DNA of 64,000 bases from CAZQRP01 sp964596125 (GTDB lineage Bacteria; Chloroflexota; Dehalococcoidia; GIF9; UBA5629). The notes beneath the pieces were generated by a model. That model worked only from the letters and a program-made list of their open reading frames with translations, was not told the origin of the DNA and ran no database searches. Numbering within the stretch: the stretch's first letter is position 1; each line of letters starts with the position of its first letter. Both the position numbers and the translations under genes were made by a program. Shown here one piece after another: positions 26,101 through 34,006 of this stretch. The stretch is from contig CAZQRP010000003.1 of assembly GCA_964596125.1 (NCBI GenBank), positions 1-64,000 of the forward strand, read 5' to 3'.

Positions 26101-26246
26101 ATTCCATCACCAAAGGACTCCAGCAGAGCTTTCAGTGTGGGATAATGAGAACCCTCACTGGCGTGACCGCCAGATAAAGTCTTCTGGACAGCAGCGAGAT
26201 AGCCCCTAAATACTTTCAGAACACTCGACTTTGCTGCCTCTGCCAA
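23157..26246 (-). CDS. Type ISP/IIG-like restriction-modification enzyme
   Basis: 1,029 residues. An N-terminal PD-(D/E)xK nuclease is seen as APDF (D64) and VEAK (E78, K80). A helical domain leads to an N6-adenine methyltransferase: GVYYTPEPVVSYIV, the SAM-binding DPAVGTATFL (D364) and catalytic NPPY (484-487). The last 400 residues match type ISP-like target-recognition regions. Classical type ISP enzymes such as LlaGI are about 1,500 residues with a RecA-like helicase between nuclease and methylase. That helicase is missing here, so the architecture is closer to type IIG/IIL, cutting and methylating in one chain. It is first in a two-gene unit with the overlapping HEPN gene. Confidence 0.88.
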   Translation of the reverse strand: MAEAAKSSVLKVFRGYLAAVQKTLSGGHASEGSHYPTLKALLESFGDGIIATILPNRIECGAPDFIVTKGSPTIGYVEAKEIGKSLDETEKTEQLKRYLDSLSNLILTDYLEFRWYVNGECRLSARLGTLTAESKIKRDNAGIQAVAELLSDFLAYKVEAVGAPKELAVRMARQAHLIRNLIINAFEKEPEGGSLHSQLAAFRDNLIPDLSVEYFADMYAQTIAYGLFAARCTAPTKKDFTRFDAAQNLPKTNPFLRKLFQHIAGYELDDRIAWLVDDLAQVLAQADMETVLKDFGKRTAREDPVVHFYETFLKEYDPRIREMRGVYYTPEPVVSYIVRSIDYLLKTRFNKPKGLADEKTLILDPAVGTATFLYMVVNEIHQAIAGKGQQGLWNNYVADKLLPRIFGFELLMAPYAVAHLKLGLLLQETGYQFRTDQRLGIYLTNTLEEAIKRAETLFSMWITEEANAAAEIKKEKPIMVVLGNPPYSVSSLNRGEWIDTLLDDYKQGLREKKLNIDDDYIKFIRFAQWRIDKTGYGILGFITNNSYLDGLTHRRMREYLLESFSSIYIMNLHGNSRRGEQAPNNIKDENVFDIQQGVTIGIFVKEPEQTDKKHVYYADMWGTRENKYRALSEADLNSISWQELTPTEPYFFFVPKDFALKDEYHLAYSVSDIFPLHHNGIGTDRDELFYDYSATVLESRMRSIFESDYNDDFRERYRIWSSSSFDLEKRLKAAKLDTNNIKDCLYRPFDIRKLYYDAALTSRPAFPVMRHMLQGNIALCITRQLSADQFRHVFIANCLVDRDPLSLTTRERAHIFPLYLYPAEGEMQLGEGRHRPNLNSEFIKAVSEKLGLSFIEDGQGNFKETFGPEDIFSYTYAVFHSPTYRTRYAEFLKIDFPRLPLTSDRALFKSLAAKGAELVSLHLMESPALNNLITKYPVAGSNEVEKVTYDDDNQRVYINKTQYFEGMPPEVWNFHIGGYQVAQKWLKDRKGRTLTYDELTHYQKVIVALKETIRLMIEIDTLIPGWPVE

Positions 26247-26462
26247 TCTATCTCATCCCGAAGAAGTAATTACACTGCCATTATACTATATAAGGGAATT
26301 GCACGGCATTAGCACTCTATTTGATGTGCCTAATCATCGCTGCACGAAATTGGATTTTGTTAAATAAAATCCGTTATTCAAGTGAACGATATTATGGCTC
26401 ATTAAATGTGTCGTTACTTTATTAACACAGGTCTTTTGGGGCATTTGATATAATTAGGCTCA

Positions 26463-26497
26463 TACTTACTAGCCCAGACAAGCTGGGCTAGTAAGTA
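26463..26497. terminator. Perfect 15-bp hairpin
   Basis: TACTTACTAGCCCAG and its exact complement flank a 5-base loop. It lies between the zinc-ribbon gene (ending 26645, -) and the restriction enzyme start (26246, -). On + it is followed by the T-rich ATAATTTTATT. It probably acts as a terminator or transcript-stabilising element and could also be a short mobile repeat. The rest of 26247-26644 has no gene. A short + strand frame just after the hairpin reads ARKYTSIEYERQDFLL and may be a gene remnant. Confidence 0.5.
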
Positions 26498-26644
26498 ATA
26501 ATTTTATTGGCAGGTTCAGCATGTAATTCGCGCCCGAAAATACACGAGCATCGAATACGAGCGGCAAGACTTTCTGTTGGTGAGGATAGAAATTCGCTTT
26601 TGATAGCGAGCGATTAAATTACAGTTGATTTTAAATAATCCGGA

Positions 26645-26839
26645 CTATGTCAATCTATCATTTTCTATAATAGGCTCGCCATTTAGTCGCCACTCTTGTT
26701 GACAACTGTGACAAATTATCTGACCGTGAAAGTCTATGTCCGTGGTTCCGCCACATAACGGGCAGGGAACAAGTACCTCTTTCATCCAGGGCACTTCAGT
26801 AACCACAGGCCTTTCAAAACAAACTTTAACTGCCCTCAT
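26645..26839 (-). CDS. Small zinc-ribbon protein
   Basis: 64 residues with CPLC and CHSC pairs about 18 residues apart, a typical zinc ribbon. I start at ATG 26837-26839, which follows AGGAAGGA by about 8 bases; the frame extends upstream to 26914 without a better ribosome site. The acidic/hydrophobic stretch PVVTEVPWMKEV precedes the ribbon. Function is unknown, and it may be a small nucleic-acid or protein-binding factor. It is divergent from the MoxR/VWA pair. Confidence 0.65.
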   Translation of the reverse strand: MRAVKVCFERPVVTEVPWMKEVLVPCPLCGGTTDIDFHGQIICHSCQQEWRLNGEPIIENDRLT

Positions 26840-27198
26840 AATGTGTCCTTCCTCGAACCCTTTAATCTGGCTTATGGCACAGTACCGGGAGAACCACCTC
26901 AGGACGCAGTTCACGAAATTTTAATCTCTGCCTGTTACCTTCAGTGGTGCTTTCCATAACCAACCACCAGTTATAATTTAATAAACGAAATAAGGATAAA
27001 AATGGTTTATAACCGCCGTGGATTACTCGTGTTAAACCATGCTCTTTCATATCCAGCTTGATTCTAAGCTCAATCCACTTTATAATTAATAATTTGTGGC
27101 TATATGAGAGGAATAGCATATCCTCAAAGCAACGCTGACATATAGAAAAATAAATCACTGGCTTCACCAGTGGAGAATTTTCAGGAGGCAATCTGATA
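26840..27198. other. Upstream region of the MoxR gene
   Basis: 359 bases between divergent genes. AGGAGG sits before the MoxR ATG. A short hairpin CACTGG-CTTCA-CCAGTG lies near 27152-27168. A 121-codon - strand frame here overlaps the MoxR start and is judged a shadow. Confidence 0.4.
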
Positions 27199-28023
27199 AT
27201 GGATAACAATGATTTTGACCAGTTCAAAGGCTCACATGATTACGTTATCTCCGAGCCTTTAAGGAACGCCGTCAATGTAAGTATAGCGCTGGGGAAACCC
27301 TTACTTATTAGAGGAGAGCCTGGTACAGGAAAAACCAAGCTTGCCCATAGTATTTCCAGTGGACTGAATAAGAAGTTGATGGTATGGAATATTAAATCAA
27401 CCACGAAAGCTCAAGAGGGACTATATGTTTATGATACTGTACAAAGGCTTAACGATAGTCGCTTCGGCGACAAAGACGTGTCTAATATCAAGCATTATAT
27501 AAAGCTGGGTAAACTGGGGCAGGCTTTCTCCGCTCTGGAGCAAGTCGTCCTTCTCATCGATGAGATAGATAAAGCTGATATTGAATTCCCCAATGACCTT
27601 CTTAATGAACTGGATGAGATGTCCTTCTACATTCCGGAGACTGATGAAACAGTCGAGGCTAACCAGCGACCGTTAACAGTTATCACCAGTAATGCGGAAA
27701 AGGAATTACCCGATGCTTTCCTGCGTCGCTGTATATTTCATTACATCGAGTTTCCCGATTCAGAGCTTATGGAGGAAATCGTAAGAGTACATTTCCCCGA
27801 TATTCAGAATAACCTTCTTCATGGGGCAATAAAGACGTTCTACAAGCTAAGAGAGATTGATGGCTTCAGGAAAAAGCCTTCAACCAGTGAGCTCTTAGAC
27901 TGGATTCAAGCTCTGATAGCTGGCGGTATACCTCCCGATAGAATTCCGAGGGAGATCCCCTTTATAGGTACCCTACTGAAGAAAGAAACTGACTATGATT
28001 ATTTCATGACCCGTATAGGTTAG
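27199..28023 (+). CDS. MoxR-type AAA+ ATPase
   Basis: 274 residues with Walker A GEPGTGKTKL (about 39-48), Walker B VVLLIDEIDKAD (about 114-125), sensor 1 ITSNAEKELPD (about 154-164) and the arginine-containing LRRC that follows. MoxR ATPases work with VWA-domain partners as chaperones that insert or activate metal cofactors or assemble complexes (for example CoxD/CoxE in CO dehydrogenase maturation). The VWA gene follows 64 bases downstream. The client is unknown; molybdenum enzymes encoded elsewhere in this window are candidates by analogy only. Confidence 0.92.
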   Translation: MDNNDFDQFKGSHDYVISEPLRNAVNVSIALGKPLLIRGEPGTGKTKLAHSISSGLNKKLMVWNIKSTTKAQEGLYVYDTVQRLNDSRFGDKDVSNIKHYIKLGKLGQAFSALEQVVLLIDEIDKADIEFPNDLLNELDEMSFYIPETDETVEANQRPLTVITSNAEKELPDAFLRRCIFHYIEFPDSELMEEIVRVHFPDIQNNLLHGAIKTFYKLREIDGFRKKPSTSELLDWIQALIAGGIPPDRIPREIPFIGTLLKKETDYDYFMTRIG

Positions 28024-28087
28024 AAATAATGGCGTCATGTAATTGATAAATAAGAAATGCCCTATTGACGGTAAGCAAAAGGCTTAG

Positions 28088-29257
28088 ATGTTCACTAATT
28101 TCTTTTATACTCTCAAGGAAAAGAAAGTACCAGTTACCATTACCGAGTGGATGACTTTTATGGAGGCTCTCTCTAAGGGTTATATTTCCAACCTTGACGA
28201 ATTTTACTATTTAGCCAGAGCAATATTAGTTAAAAGCGAAGCTCACTATGACCAATATGATGCTGCCTTCCAGCAATATTTTAAAGGAATAGAGACACCG
28301 GCCGAAATTACAGAACAGTTACTGGAATGGCTGAAAGATCCCATTAATCGAATGACCCTTACTGAAGAAGAGCAAGCCATGTTCGAGAACATGGACCTCG
28401 ATGAATTAATCAGGGAATTTGAAGATAGGCTTAAAGAGCAAACCGAGCAACATGATGGAGGAGGTTATTGGATTGGTAGAGGAGGCACATCTCCTTTTGG
28501 ACATTCGGGGTATCATCCTGCGGGCATCAGGATTGGTGGAACATCCGGTGGTGGACGCGCAGTACAGATTGCCCAGGAAAGAAGATTCCGAAACTATCGC
28601 AATGACCTTACCCTTGACATCCGTCAGATGAAGATGGTCTTACGGGCATTACGGCAGTTGAGCCGAGTTGGCATTGAGGATGAACTGGACCTGAAAGAAA
28701 CAATTAAAGCTACATCGAAAAACGCCGGTGAGCTTGAATTTATCTGGACGAGAAGCAGAAAAAACGATGTCAAGGTGCTTTTATTAATGGATGTCGGTGG
28801 GTCTATGGATCCCTATGCTTTACTGTGTAGTCAATTTTTCTCAGCTGCTCACTCAAGTTCTCATTTTAAGGATTTCCAATATTTCTTTTTCCACAATTGC
28901 ATCTATGATTACTTTTACTATGATATGGAAAGAAGGGAAGCGATGAGCACCGAGAATCTTCTGCATTCCTTTGGACCCGAATATAAAGTGATATTGGTCG
29001 GAGATGCCAGGATGGCTACCTGGGAATTGACCCAGAAGCATGGAGCAATCTATTATTACGAGCGTAACGAAACTCCCGGTATAGTCTGGCTTAAGCGAAT
29101 CTCAGACCATTTTAGTCATAGTGCCTGGTTGAATCCAACCACACCCCGCTTCTGGAACCATCCCACCGTTATAATGATCGGTAAATTATTTCCCATGTTT
29201 GAATTTACTTTAGACGGACTCAAACTGGCAGTAAAAAAATTGATCGTTAAAAAGTAA
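28088..29257 (+). CDS. VWA-domain protein, CoxE-like, partner of MoxR
   Basis: 389 residues. A helical N-terminal domain (about 1-125) is followed by a glycine-rich linker (about 128-160). The C-terminal VWA domain starts near 232 with the MIDAS motif LLMDVGGSMDPY, which has the DxGxS form. It matches the VWA partner of MoxR ATPases (CoxE/YehP-like). It is probably cytoplasmic. Co-transcription with the MoxR gene is supported by the short same-strand gap. The glycine-rich linker is unusually long and mentions no known binding motif. Confidence 0.88.
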   Translation: MFTNFFYTLKEKKVPVTITEWMTFMEALSKGYISNLDEFYYLARAILVKSEAHYDQYDAAFQQYFKGIETPAEITEQLLEWLKDPINRMTLTEEEQAMFENMDLDELIREFEDRLKEQTEQHDGGGYWIGRGGTSPFGHSGYHPAGIRIGGTSGGGRAVQIAQERRFRNYRNDLTLDIRQMKMVLRALRQLSRVGIEDELDLKETIKATSKNAGELEFIWTRSRKNDVKVLLLMDVGGSMDPYALLCSQFFSAAHSSSHFKDFQYFFFHNCIYDYFYYDMERREAMSTENLLHSFGPEYKVILVGDARMATWELTQKHGAIYYYERNETPGIVWLKRISDHFSHSAWLNPTTPRFWNHPTVIMIGKLFPMFEFTLDGLKLAVKKLIVKK

Positions 29258-29294
29258 CAGGACGTACAACAGCTCGATATCCATATTCTATTTA

Positions 29295-29474
29295 TTATGT
29301 CAACACCTTAGAAATCAGTTCCCGCTTACAAACCGCCTTACAGTTCTGAGCTATCCAATCTAAGTCCTCAATAACAAATTTCCCAGCCATCATTGCCATC
29401 ATTCGGCCGCCACTTGTTGAACACTGGCTACAACGTTCATTACGCTTACTTTGTAAAAAGCTCGTTTTATTAAC
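29295..29474 (-). pseudogene. Possible gene remnant with CxxC motif
   Basis: In the 360-base gap 29258-29617 the - strand keeps a 59-codon open frame without an acceptable start. It includes RCSQCSTSGGRMMAMMAGKF and FVIEDLDWIAQNCKAVCK and ends at the TAA at 29295. The sequence looks protein-like (hydrophobic alternation, a CxxC), and the frame is closed upstream by TGA. It may be the 3' remnant of a lost gene; function is unknown. The rest of the gap is AT-rich, with TATAAT about 60 bases before the STT3 start but no good -35. Confidence 0.3.
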
Positions 29475-29617
29475 TCATTACTTCCCCGGCTATATGACCG
29501 TATCTTATTGATACGTACAATAATCGTATCTCTTTCTTTCTAGCCGACTAAAAAACTACTATAATATACGTTATTCTGAAAAATACTCCGATTGCATGGA
29601 AAAGGGTAAATACAAAC

Positions 29618-31951
29618 GTGAGCCAGATTAGATTCTCACCGTTGATTATTTCCGGCATCTTTATAGCTGTATTCTTTGCTCTTGCGCTGTATCTCCGGAT
29701 CGCTTTTTCGTATCAACATGTTTTCGCTGGCGATATAATAAAGTTTGCCGGTTTTGATGCCTGGTACCATGTACGCCTCGTCGAGAACCTGCTCCAGCAT
29801 TTTCCCCAGCGAATTGTTTTCGATCCTTATACCTTTTATCCCTATGGCCTGAATGTTTATTGGCCCCCTTTTTTCGATTGGCTCCTTGCCAGTATTATTT
29901 TACTGGTCGGCTTGGGTTCACCAACCCAACATACGATCGAAGTAGTTAGTGCCTATTTCCCGGCAATTCTGGGCGCCCTGACTGTTATTCCAGTCTATTT
30001 TATAGGTAAAACGCTGTTCAATCGCTGGACTGGACTACTGGCATGTGGCCTGATAGCTCTATTACCGGGCGAATTTCTACACAGGTCAATACTCGGCTTC
30101 ACAGACCACCATGCGGCTGAGGTACTCTTCAGCACTATATCTTTGCTTTTTATAATTTTAGCGATTAAGTGCAGCAAGCAAAGGCAACTTTCCTTCAACG
30201 ATATAACAAGCCGCAACTGGGCAAGCATTGGAAGACCTATAATCTACGCCCTGTTGGCCGGCATATTCCTTGGGATCTACTTCCTGACCTGGGTAGGCGG
30301 GCTATTTCTCCTTCTCCTGGTGTTCATCTATTTTGCAGTCCAGTTTATTATTGAACACCTGAGGGAGCAATCGACGGAGTACTTAGGCATCATCGGCACA
30401 ATATATTTACTCACAGCTACATTGATAAATCTTTCTTCTTTATCTCAGTCTGCTTATTACCATATATACATCGCATCCATGACTGTCGCTGTTCCCGCTC
30501 CACTAATTCTCGCTGGCCTTTCCAGGTTAATGACAAACCGAAAGATTAAGGCGGTCTATTATCCGATATCTCTGGTCGCACTTGGTTTAGCAGCGCTGGC
30601 AGCTCTTTACATTGTGAATCCAACTCTACTTCGATTGATGATTGAACGATTCGGTATTTTTACTCCGGCCGGTACCGCCCTAACTATTACCGAAGTGCAA
30701 CCGATATTAATCCTGGATGGCAAATTCACCATTTCGGCTATCTGGGATAATTTCACCACTGGTTTCTTTCTCAGCCTCATTTCTCTAGGAATAGTAATAT
30801 ATCTCGTTATAAAGCAAGATAGTCCTGATAAAAACCTGCTGCTGGTCTGGAGCATAATAATTCTTGGAGCTACGCTAGGCCAGCGCCGCTTTTCCTATTA
30901 CCTTAGCGTAAATGTGGCTCTACTCACCGGCTATCTCTCATGGCTAATAGTCCGGTTTATCGGCTTCAACAGGAGTACATCGAAGCCGGTGGAAGTGTCA
31001 AAAAAGGTCAAAAAGGGGAAACCGAAGCCAAAAAGCGATGCGAGCAGCTTCCGATACGTCCCCGCTGTAGTGAAAATAGCTATTGGTCTACTGGTTATCT
31101 TTTTTTTATCTTTCTATCCCAACATAAAGCCATCAATCGCAACTGCCAGTGGGGCATCTATTGTGTCTGATGCCTGGTACAAGTCCCTTTTATGGCTTAA
31201 AGATAATACTCCAGACCCTTTTGGAAATCCTGCTTTCTATTATGAGCTATACGAACCACCTCCATCAGGGGAAAGCTATAAATATCCTGAATCGGCATAT
31301 GGCGTGATGGCATGGTGGGATTATGGCCATTGGATTACGCGCATTGCCCACCGTATACCCATATCCAATCCGCACCAATATGGAGCCGGTGAAGCAGCTC
31401 AGTTTTTCACTGCCCAGGACGAAACCGCAGCCAACAAGATAGTTGATATTCTGGGAGTGAGATATGTGGTGGTTGATGAAGCCACAGCGACAACCAAATT
31501 TCATGGCGGTATTATTACTTTTGCCGGCAGGCGCACGGAAGAATTCTTTGAATTATACTTCCAGCAGCAGGATGGAAAACTCAAAGGAGATTACTTTTTT
31601 TATCCTGCATACTATCGTTCGTTAGCTGTAAGGCTATATAACTTCGACGGCAACCAGATTAATTCCCAGACCCCTACAGTGATTTCCTACGAGGAAAAAG
31701 TATTCCCGGAAGGTGACCCTTATAAAAAAATTACCGACATGAAGTCCTTCTCTACCTATGATGAGGCTGAAGCTTATATATCAAGCCGGAAATCAGGCAA
31801 TCATAGAATAGTCGGCAGCAGTCCATTTGTCAGCCCGGTGCCTCTGGAAAAGCTTGAAAGCTATACGCTTATTTACAGTTCTGAAGCTTCCGTCCAGCAT
31901 CCAGGTGTGGAGAAAATGCCTGCAATAAAAATCTTTGAATACAACAAGTGA
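29618..31951 (+). CDS. STT3/AglB-type oligosaccharyltransferase
   Basis: 777 residues starting at GTG. About 12-13 membrane helices occupy residues 1-500, followed by a soluble C-terminal domain with the catalytic signature WWDYG at 566-570. Other family marks are the metal-binding FDAWYHVRLVENL (about 46-58) and FTDHHAAEVLF (about 160-170). STT3/AglB enzymes move a lipid-linked glycan onto Asn-X-Ser/Thr outside the cell. This form is standard in archaea and is found in some bacteria. The next two genes on the same strand encode a sugar nucleotidyltransferase and a flippase, and many glycosyltransferases converge on it, suggesting a protein N-glycosylation locus. Confidence 0.9.
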   Translation: MSQIRFSPLIISGIFIAVFFALALYLRIAFSYQHVFAGDIIKFAGFDAWYHVRLVENLLQHFPQRIVFDPYTFYPYGLNVYWPPFFDWLLASIILLVGLGSPTQHTIEVVSAYFPAILGALTVIPVYFIGKTLFNRWTGLLACGLIALLPGEFLHRSILGFTDHHAAEVLFSTISLLFIILAIKCSKQRQLSFNDITSRNWASIGRPIIYALLAGIFLGIYFLTWVGGLFLLLLVFIYFAVQFIIEHLREQSTEYLGIIGTIYLLTATLINLSSLSQSAYYHIYIASMTVAVPAPLILAGLSRLMTNRKIKAVYYPISLVALGLAALAALYIVNPTLLRLMIERFGIFTPAGTALTITEVQPILILDGKFTISAIWDNFTTGFFLSLISLGIVIYLVIKQDSPDKNLLLVWSIIILGATLGQRRFSYYLSVNVALLTGYLSWLIVRFIGFNRSTSKPVEVSKKVKKGKPKPKSDASSFRYVPAVVKIAIGLLVIFFLSFYPNIKPSIATASGASIVSDAWYKSLLWLKDNTPDPFGNPAFYYELYEPPPSGESYKYPESAYGVMAWWDYGHWITRIAHRIPISNPHQYGAGEAAQFFTAQDETAANKIVDILGVRYVVVDEATATTKFHGGIITFAGRRTEEFFELYFQQQDGKLKGDYFFYPAYYRSLAVRLYNFDGNQINSQTPTVISYEEKVFPEGDPYKKITDMKSFSTYDEAEAYISSRKSGNHRIVGSSPFVSPVPLEKLESYTLIYSSEASVQHPGVEKMPAIKIFEYNK

Positions 31952-31963
31952 AAGGGCAAATAT

Positions 31964-32650
31964 ATGAAATGTCTCATTATGGCTGGGGGCTTCGGTACAA
32001 GGCTCTATCCCTTGACTTTCGCCAGAGCTAAATCCCTGCTGGAATATAAAGGCAAGCCGCTTATAACCCACATAGTAGATAAGGTCCCTCAAGATATTGA
32101 CATACTTATTTCTACTAATAAGAAATTTGAAACTGATTTTCGTTACTGGCAAAAAAGTATTTCCAGAAAGGTCGAGATATGTATTGAAAATGAACCGAAT
32201 GAGCAACAGAAATTGGGAGCTGTTGGCTCACTATACTTCTGGATTAAGAAGAAGAACCTATCTGAAGACCTGATGGTCATCGCCGGAGACAACTATTTTG
32301 AGTTTGACCTTATCAGGTTCATAGCTGAATATAACAGCAAGAATGCCCTGGTGGCAGTCTGTGACATCGATAACAAAAGTAAAGCCAGTCAGTTTGGGGT
32401 CGTGAGCCTTTACCAGAAACGCATTGTAGAATTCGTTGAAAAGCCAATAGAGCCCAGGTCCAGCCTTATTGCCACGGCCATATATATTCTGCCACTGCGC
32501 ATATTTCCCTTGATTGGCGATTATTACAAGCTGGGGGAAAAAGACAACCTTGGTGCTCTCATTGCCTATTTATTGGACAAGGACGAGGTATTTGCCTATT
32601 TTTTTCCCGAGCTTTGGTTCGATATAGGGAGCCAGATTGAAATTAGCTAG
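31964..32650 (+). CDS. Sugar-1-phosphate nucleotidyltransferase
   Basis: 228 residues with the nucleotide-binding start MAGGFGTRLYPLT (about 6-18), FVEKP (about 156-160) and GDNYFEFD (about 108-115), as in RfbA/GlmU-type NTP-transferases that make NDP-sugars. It lacks the C-terminal beta-helix and is short for RfbA, so it is a minimal single-domain form. It starts 12 bases after the STT3 stop and overlaps the flippase start by 14 bases. The sugar and base specificity cannot be read. Confidence 0.88.
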   Translation: MKCLIMAGGFGTRLYPLTFARAKSLLEYKGKPLITHIVDKVPQDIDILISTNKKFETDFRYWQKSISRKVEICIENEPNEQQKLGAVGSLYFWIKKKNLSEDLMVIAGDNYFEFDLIRFIAEYNSKNALVAVCDIDNKSKASQFGVVSLYQKRIVEFVEKPIEPRSSLIATAIYILPLRIFPLIGDYYKLGEKDNLGALIAYLLDKDEVFAYFFPELWFDIGSQIEIS

Positions 32651-33959
32651 GTTTCACATCTACAAGAAAGCCACCGATATTGCAGGTTCCATCATCTCCA
32701 AAGGAAGGCTAGAGCAGTTCCTGACTACTCCACTTTACACTAACGCTATTTATCTAATGATAAATAGCGCAGTCATGGCGCTCTTTGGCTTCTTATTCTG
32801 GCTGATTGTCGCCAGATTCTATAATGAAATCGAAGTAGGCTATAGTTCAGCTATACTATCCGCCTTTAATCTCCTTGCCATACTAAGTTTAGCCGGCTTC
32901 AATGTCTCTCTCATCCGTTTCATACCCCAGGTCCAGAAGCCACAGGAGCTGATAAACACCTGCTTCACTTTAAGTGGTGGTATCGGCTTGGTATCTGCGG
33001 GTATCTTTGTTGCTGGCTTAGATTTATGGTCTCCAGCTCTAGGTTTTATTAAGGAAAATGCAGTCTTTTGTCTGGCATTCCTTGTTTTCGCCTCTTCATT
33101 GACACTATCTTACCTGGTAGACTCCACGTTCATTGCTAAAAGGCGTACAGGCTTTATCCTATCGAAGAATACTATCTATTCCCTGTTAAAACTTCCCTTG
33201 CCTCTGTTTTTTATTTTATTCTTTCATGCTTTTGGCATAGTAGCCTCGTGGGGAGTAGCTCATGGTATCGCCCTGATCATCTCCCTTTTTCTATTTCTGC
33301 CAAGAGTCCAGGACTCATACAGGCCAATGCCATTTGTTAATTTTACTCTCCTTAAAAGTATTTGGCGCTATTCTGGTAGTAATTACCTTGCCAGCCTGCT
33401 ATCATCATTCCCGTTTTATATACTGCCTCTGATGGTGGTCAATCTTCTCGGCCCAGACCAGAACGCCTATTATTATATAGCCTGGATGATAGCAAGCCTC
33501 CTATACACCATTCCCAATGCTATCTCCGAGTCTTTGTTAGCTGAAGGCTCCTACGTTAAAGAAAATCTACGGGAGAATATCTCTAAATCATTCAAATTGA
33601 CATTTTCACTACTAGTACCGATAGCCTTCGTAGTGATCCTAGCTGGCAAATGGCTTCTGCTTATTTTTGGGCAGAGCTACTCAGTGAATTCATTACAACT
33701 ACTCTGGATTCTCACCCTTTCCTGCATCCCTCTGGGGATCAGTTCTATATATATCAGCATCTTGAGGGTAAAAAACCGGATGAAAGAGGTATTATTGATT
33801 CGTGCATTTACAGGTACGGTAGTTCTTGTACTCAGCTACTTAATACTACCGATAACCGGCATAACAGGCATTGGTTATATCTGGCTTGGAGTTCACGGAA
33901 TCATTGCTATCTATGTGCTTATAATGTTACATTTGCAGTCTTCATACTCTGCTTCATGA
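32637..33959 (+). CDS. Polysaccharide/oligosaccharide flippase (Wzx/MATE-like)
   Basis: 440 residues with about 12-14 membrane helices, of the polysaccharide biosynthesis flippase group in the MOP superfamily that moves lipid-linked glycans across the membrane. It starts at TTG 32637 with GGGAG six bases upstream, overlapping the nucleotidyltransferase by 14 bases, a sign of translational coupling. The N-terminal helix block (LFGFLFWLIVARFYNEIEVG) is typical. It is the last gene of the + strand set STT3-nucleotidyltransferase-flippase and converges with the glycosyltransferase operon. Confidence 0.88.
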   Translation: MKLARFHIYKKATDIAGSIISKGRLEQFLTTPLYTNAIYLMINSAVMALFGFLFWLIVARFYNEIEVGYSSAILSAFNLLAILSLAGFNVSLIRFIPQVQKPQELINTCFTLSGGIGLVSAGIFVAGLDLWSPALGFIKENAVFCLAFLVFASSLTLSYLVDSTFIAKRRTGFILSKNTIYSLLKLPLPLFFILFFHAFGIVASWGVAHGIALIISLFLFLPRVQDSYRPMPFVNFTLLKSIWRYSGSNYLASLLSSFPFYILPLMVVNLLGPDQNAYYYIAWMIASLLYTIPNAISESLLAEGSYVKENLRENISKSFKLTFSLLVPIAFVVILAGKWLLLIFGQSYSVNSLQLLWILTLSCIPLGISSIYISILRVKNRMKEVLLIRAFTGTVVLVLSYLILPITGITGIGYIWLGVHGIIAIYVLIMLHLQSSYSAS

Positions 33960-34006
33960 TTTCAGTTTCTACACCTACATATATATATGTAGATTATTAA
34001 AACTAC

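Noticed and set aside
26862..27227. A 121-codon - strand frame overlapping the MoxR start
   Set aside because: It covers the MoxR ribosome site and first codons, has no start signal of its own and shows no recognisable domain.
33650..34000. A 116-codon + frame inside and beyond the flippase gene
   Set aside because: An out-of-frame shadow of the flippase 3' end with no own start signal.
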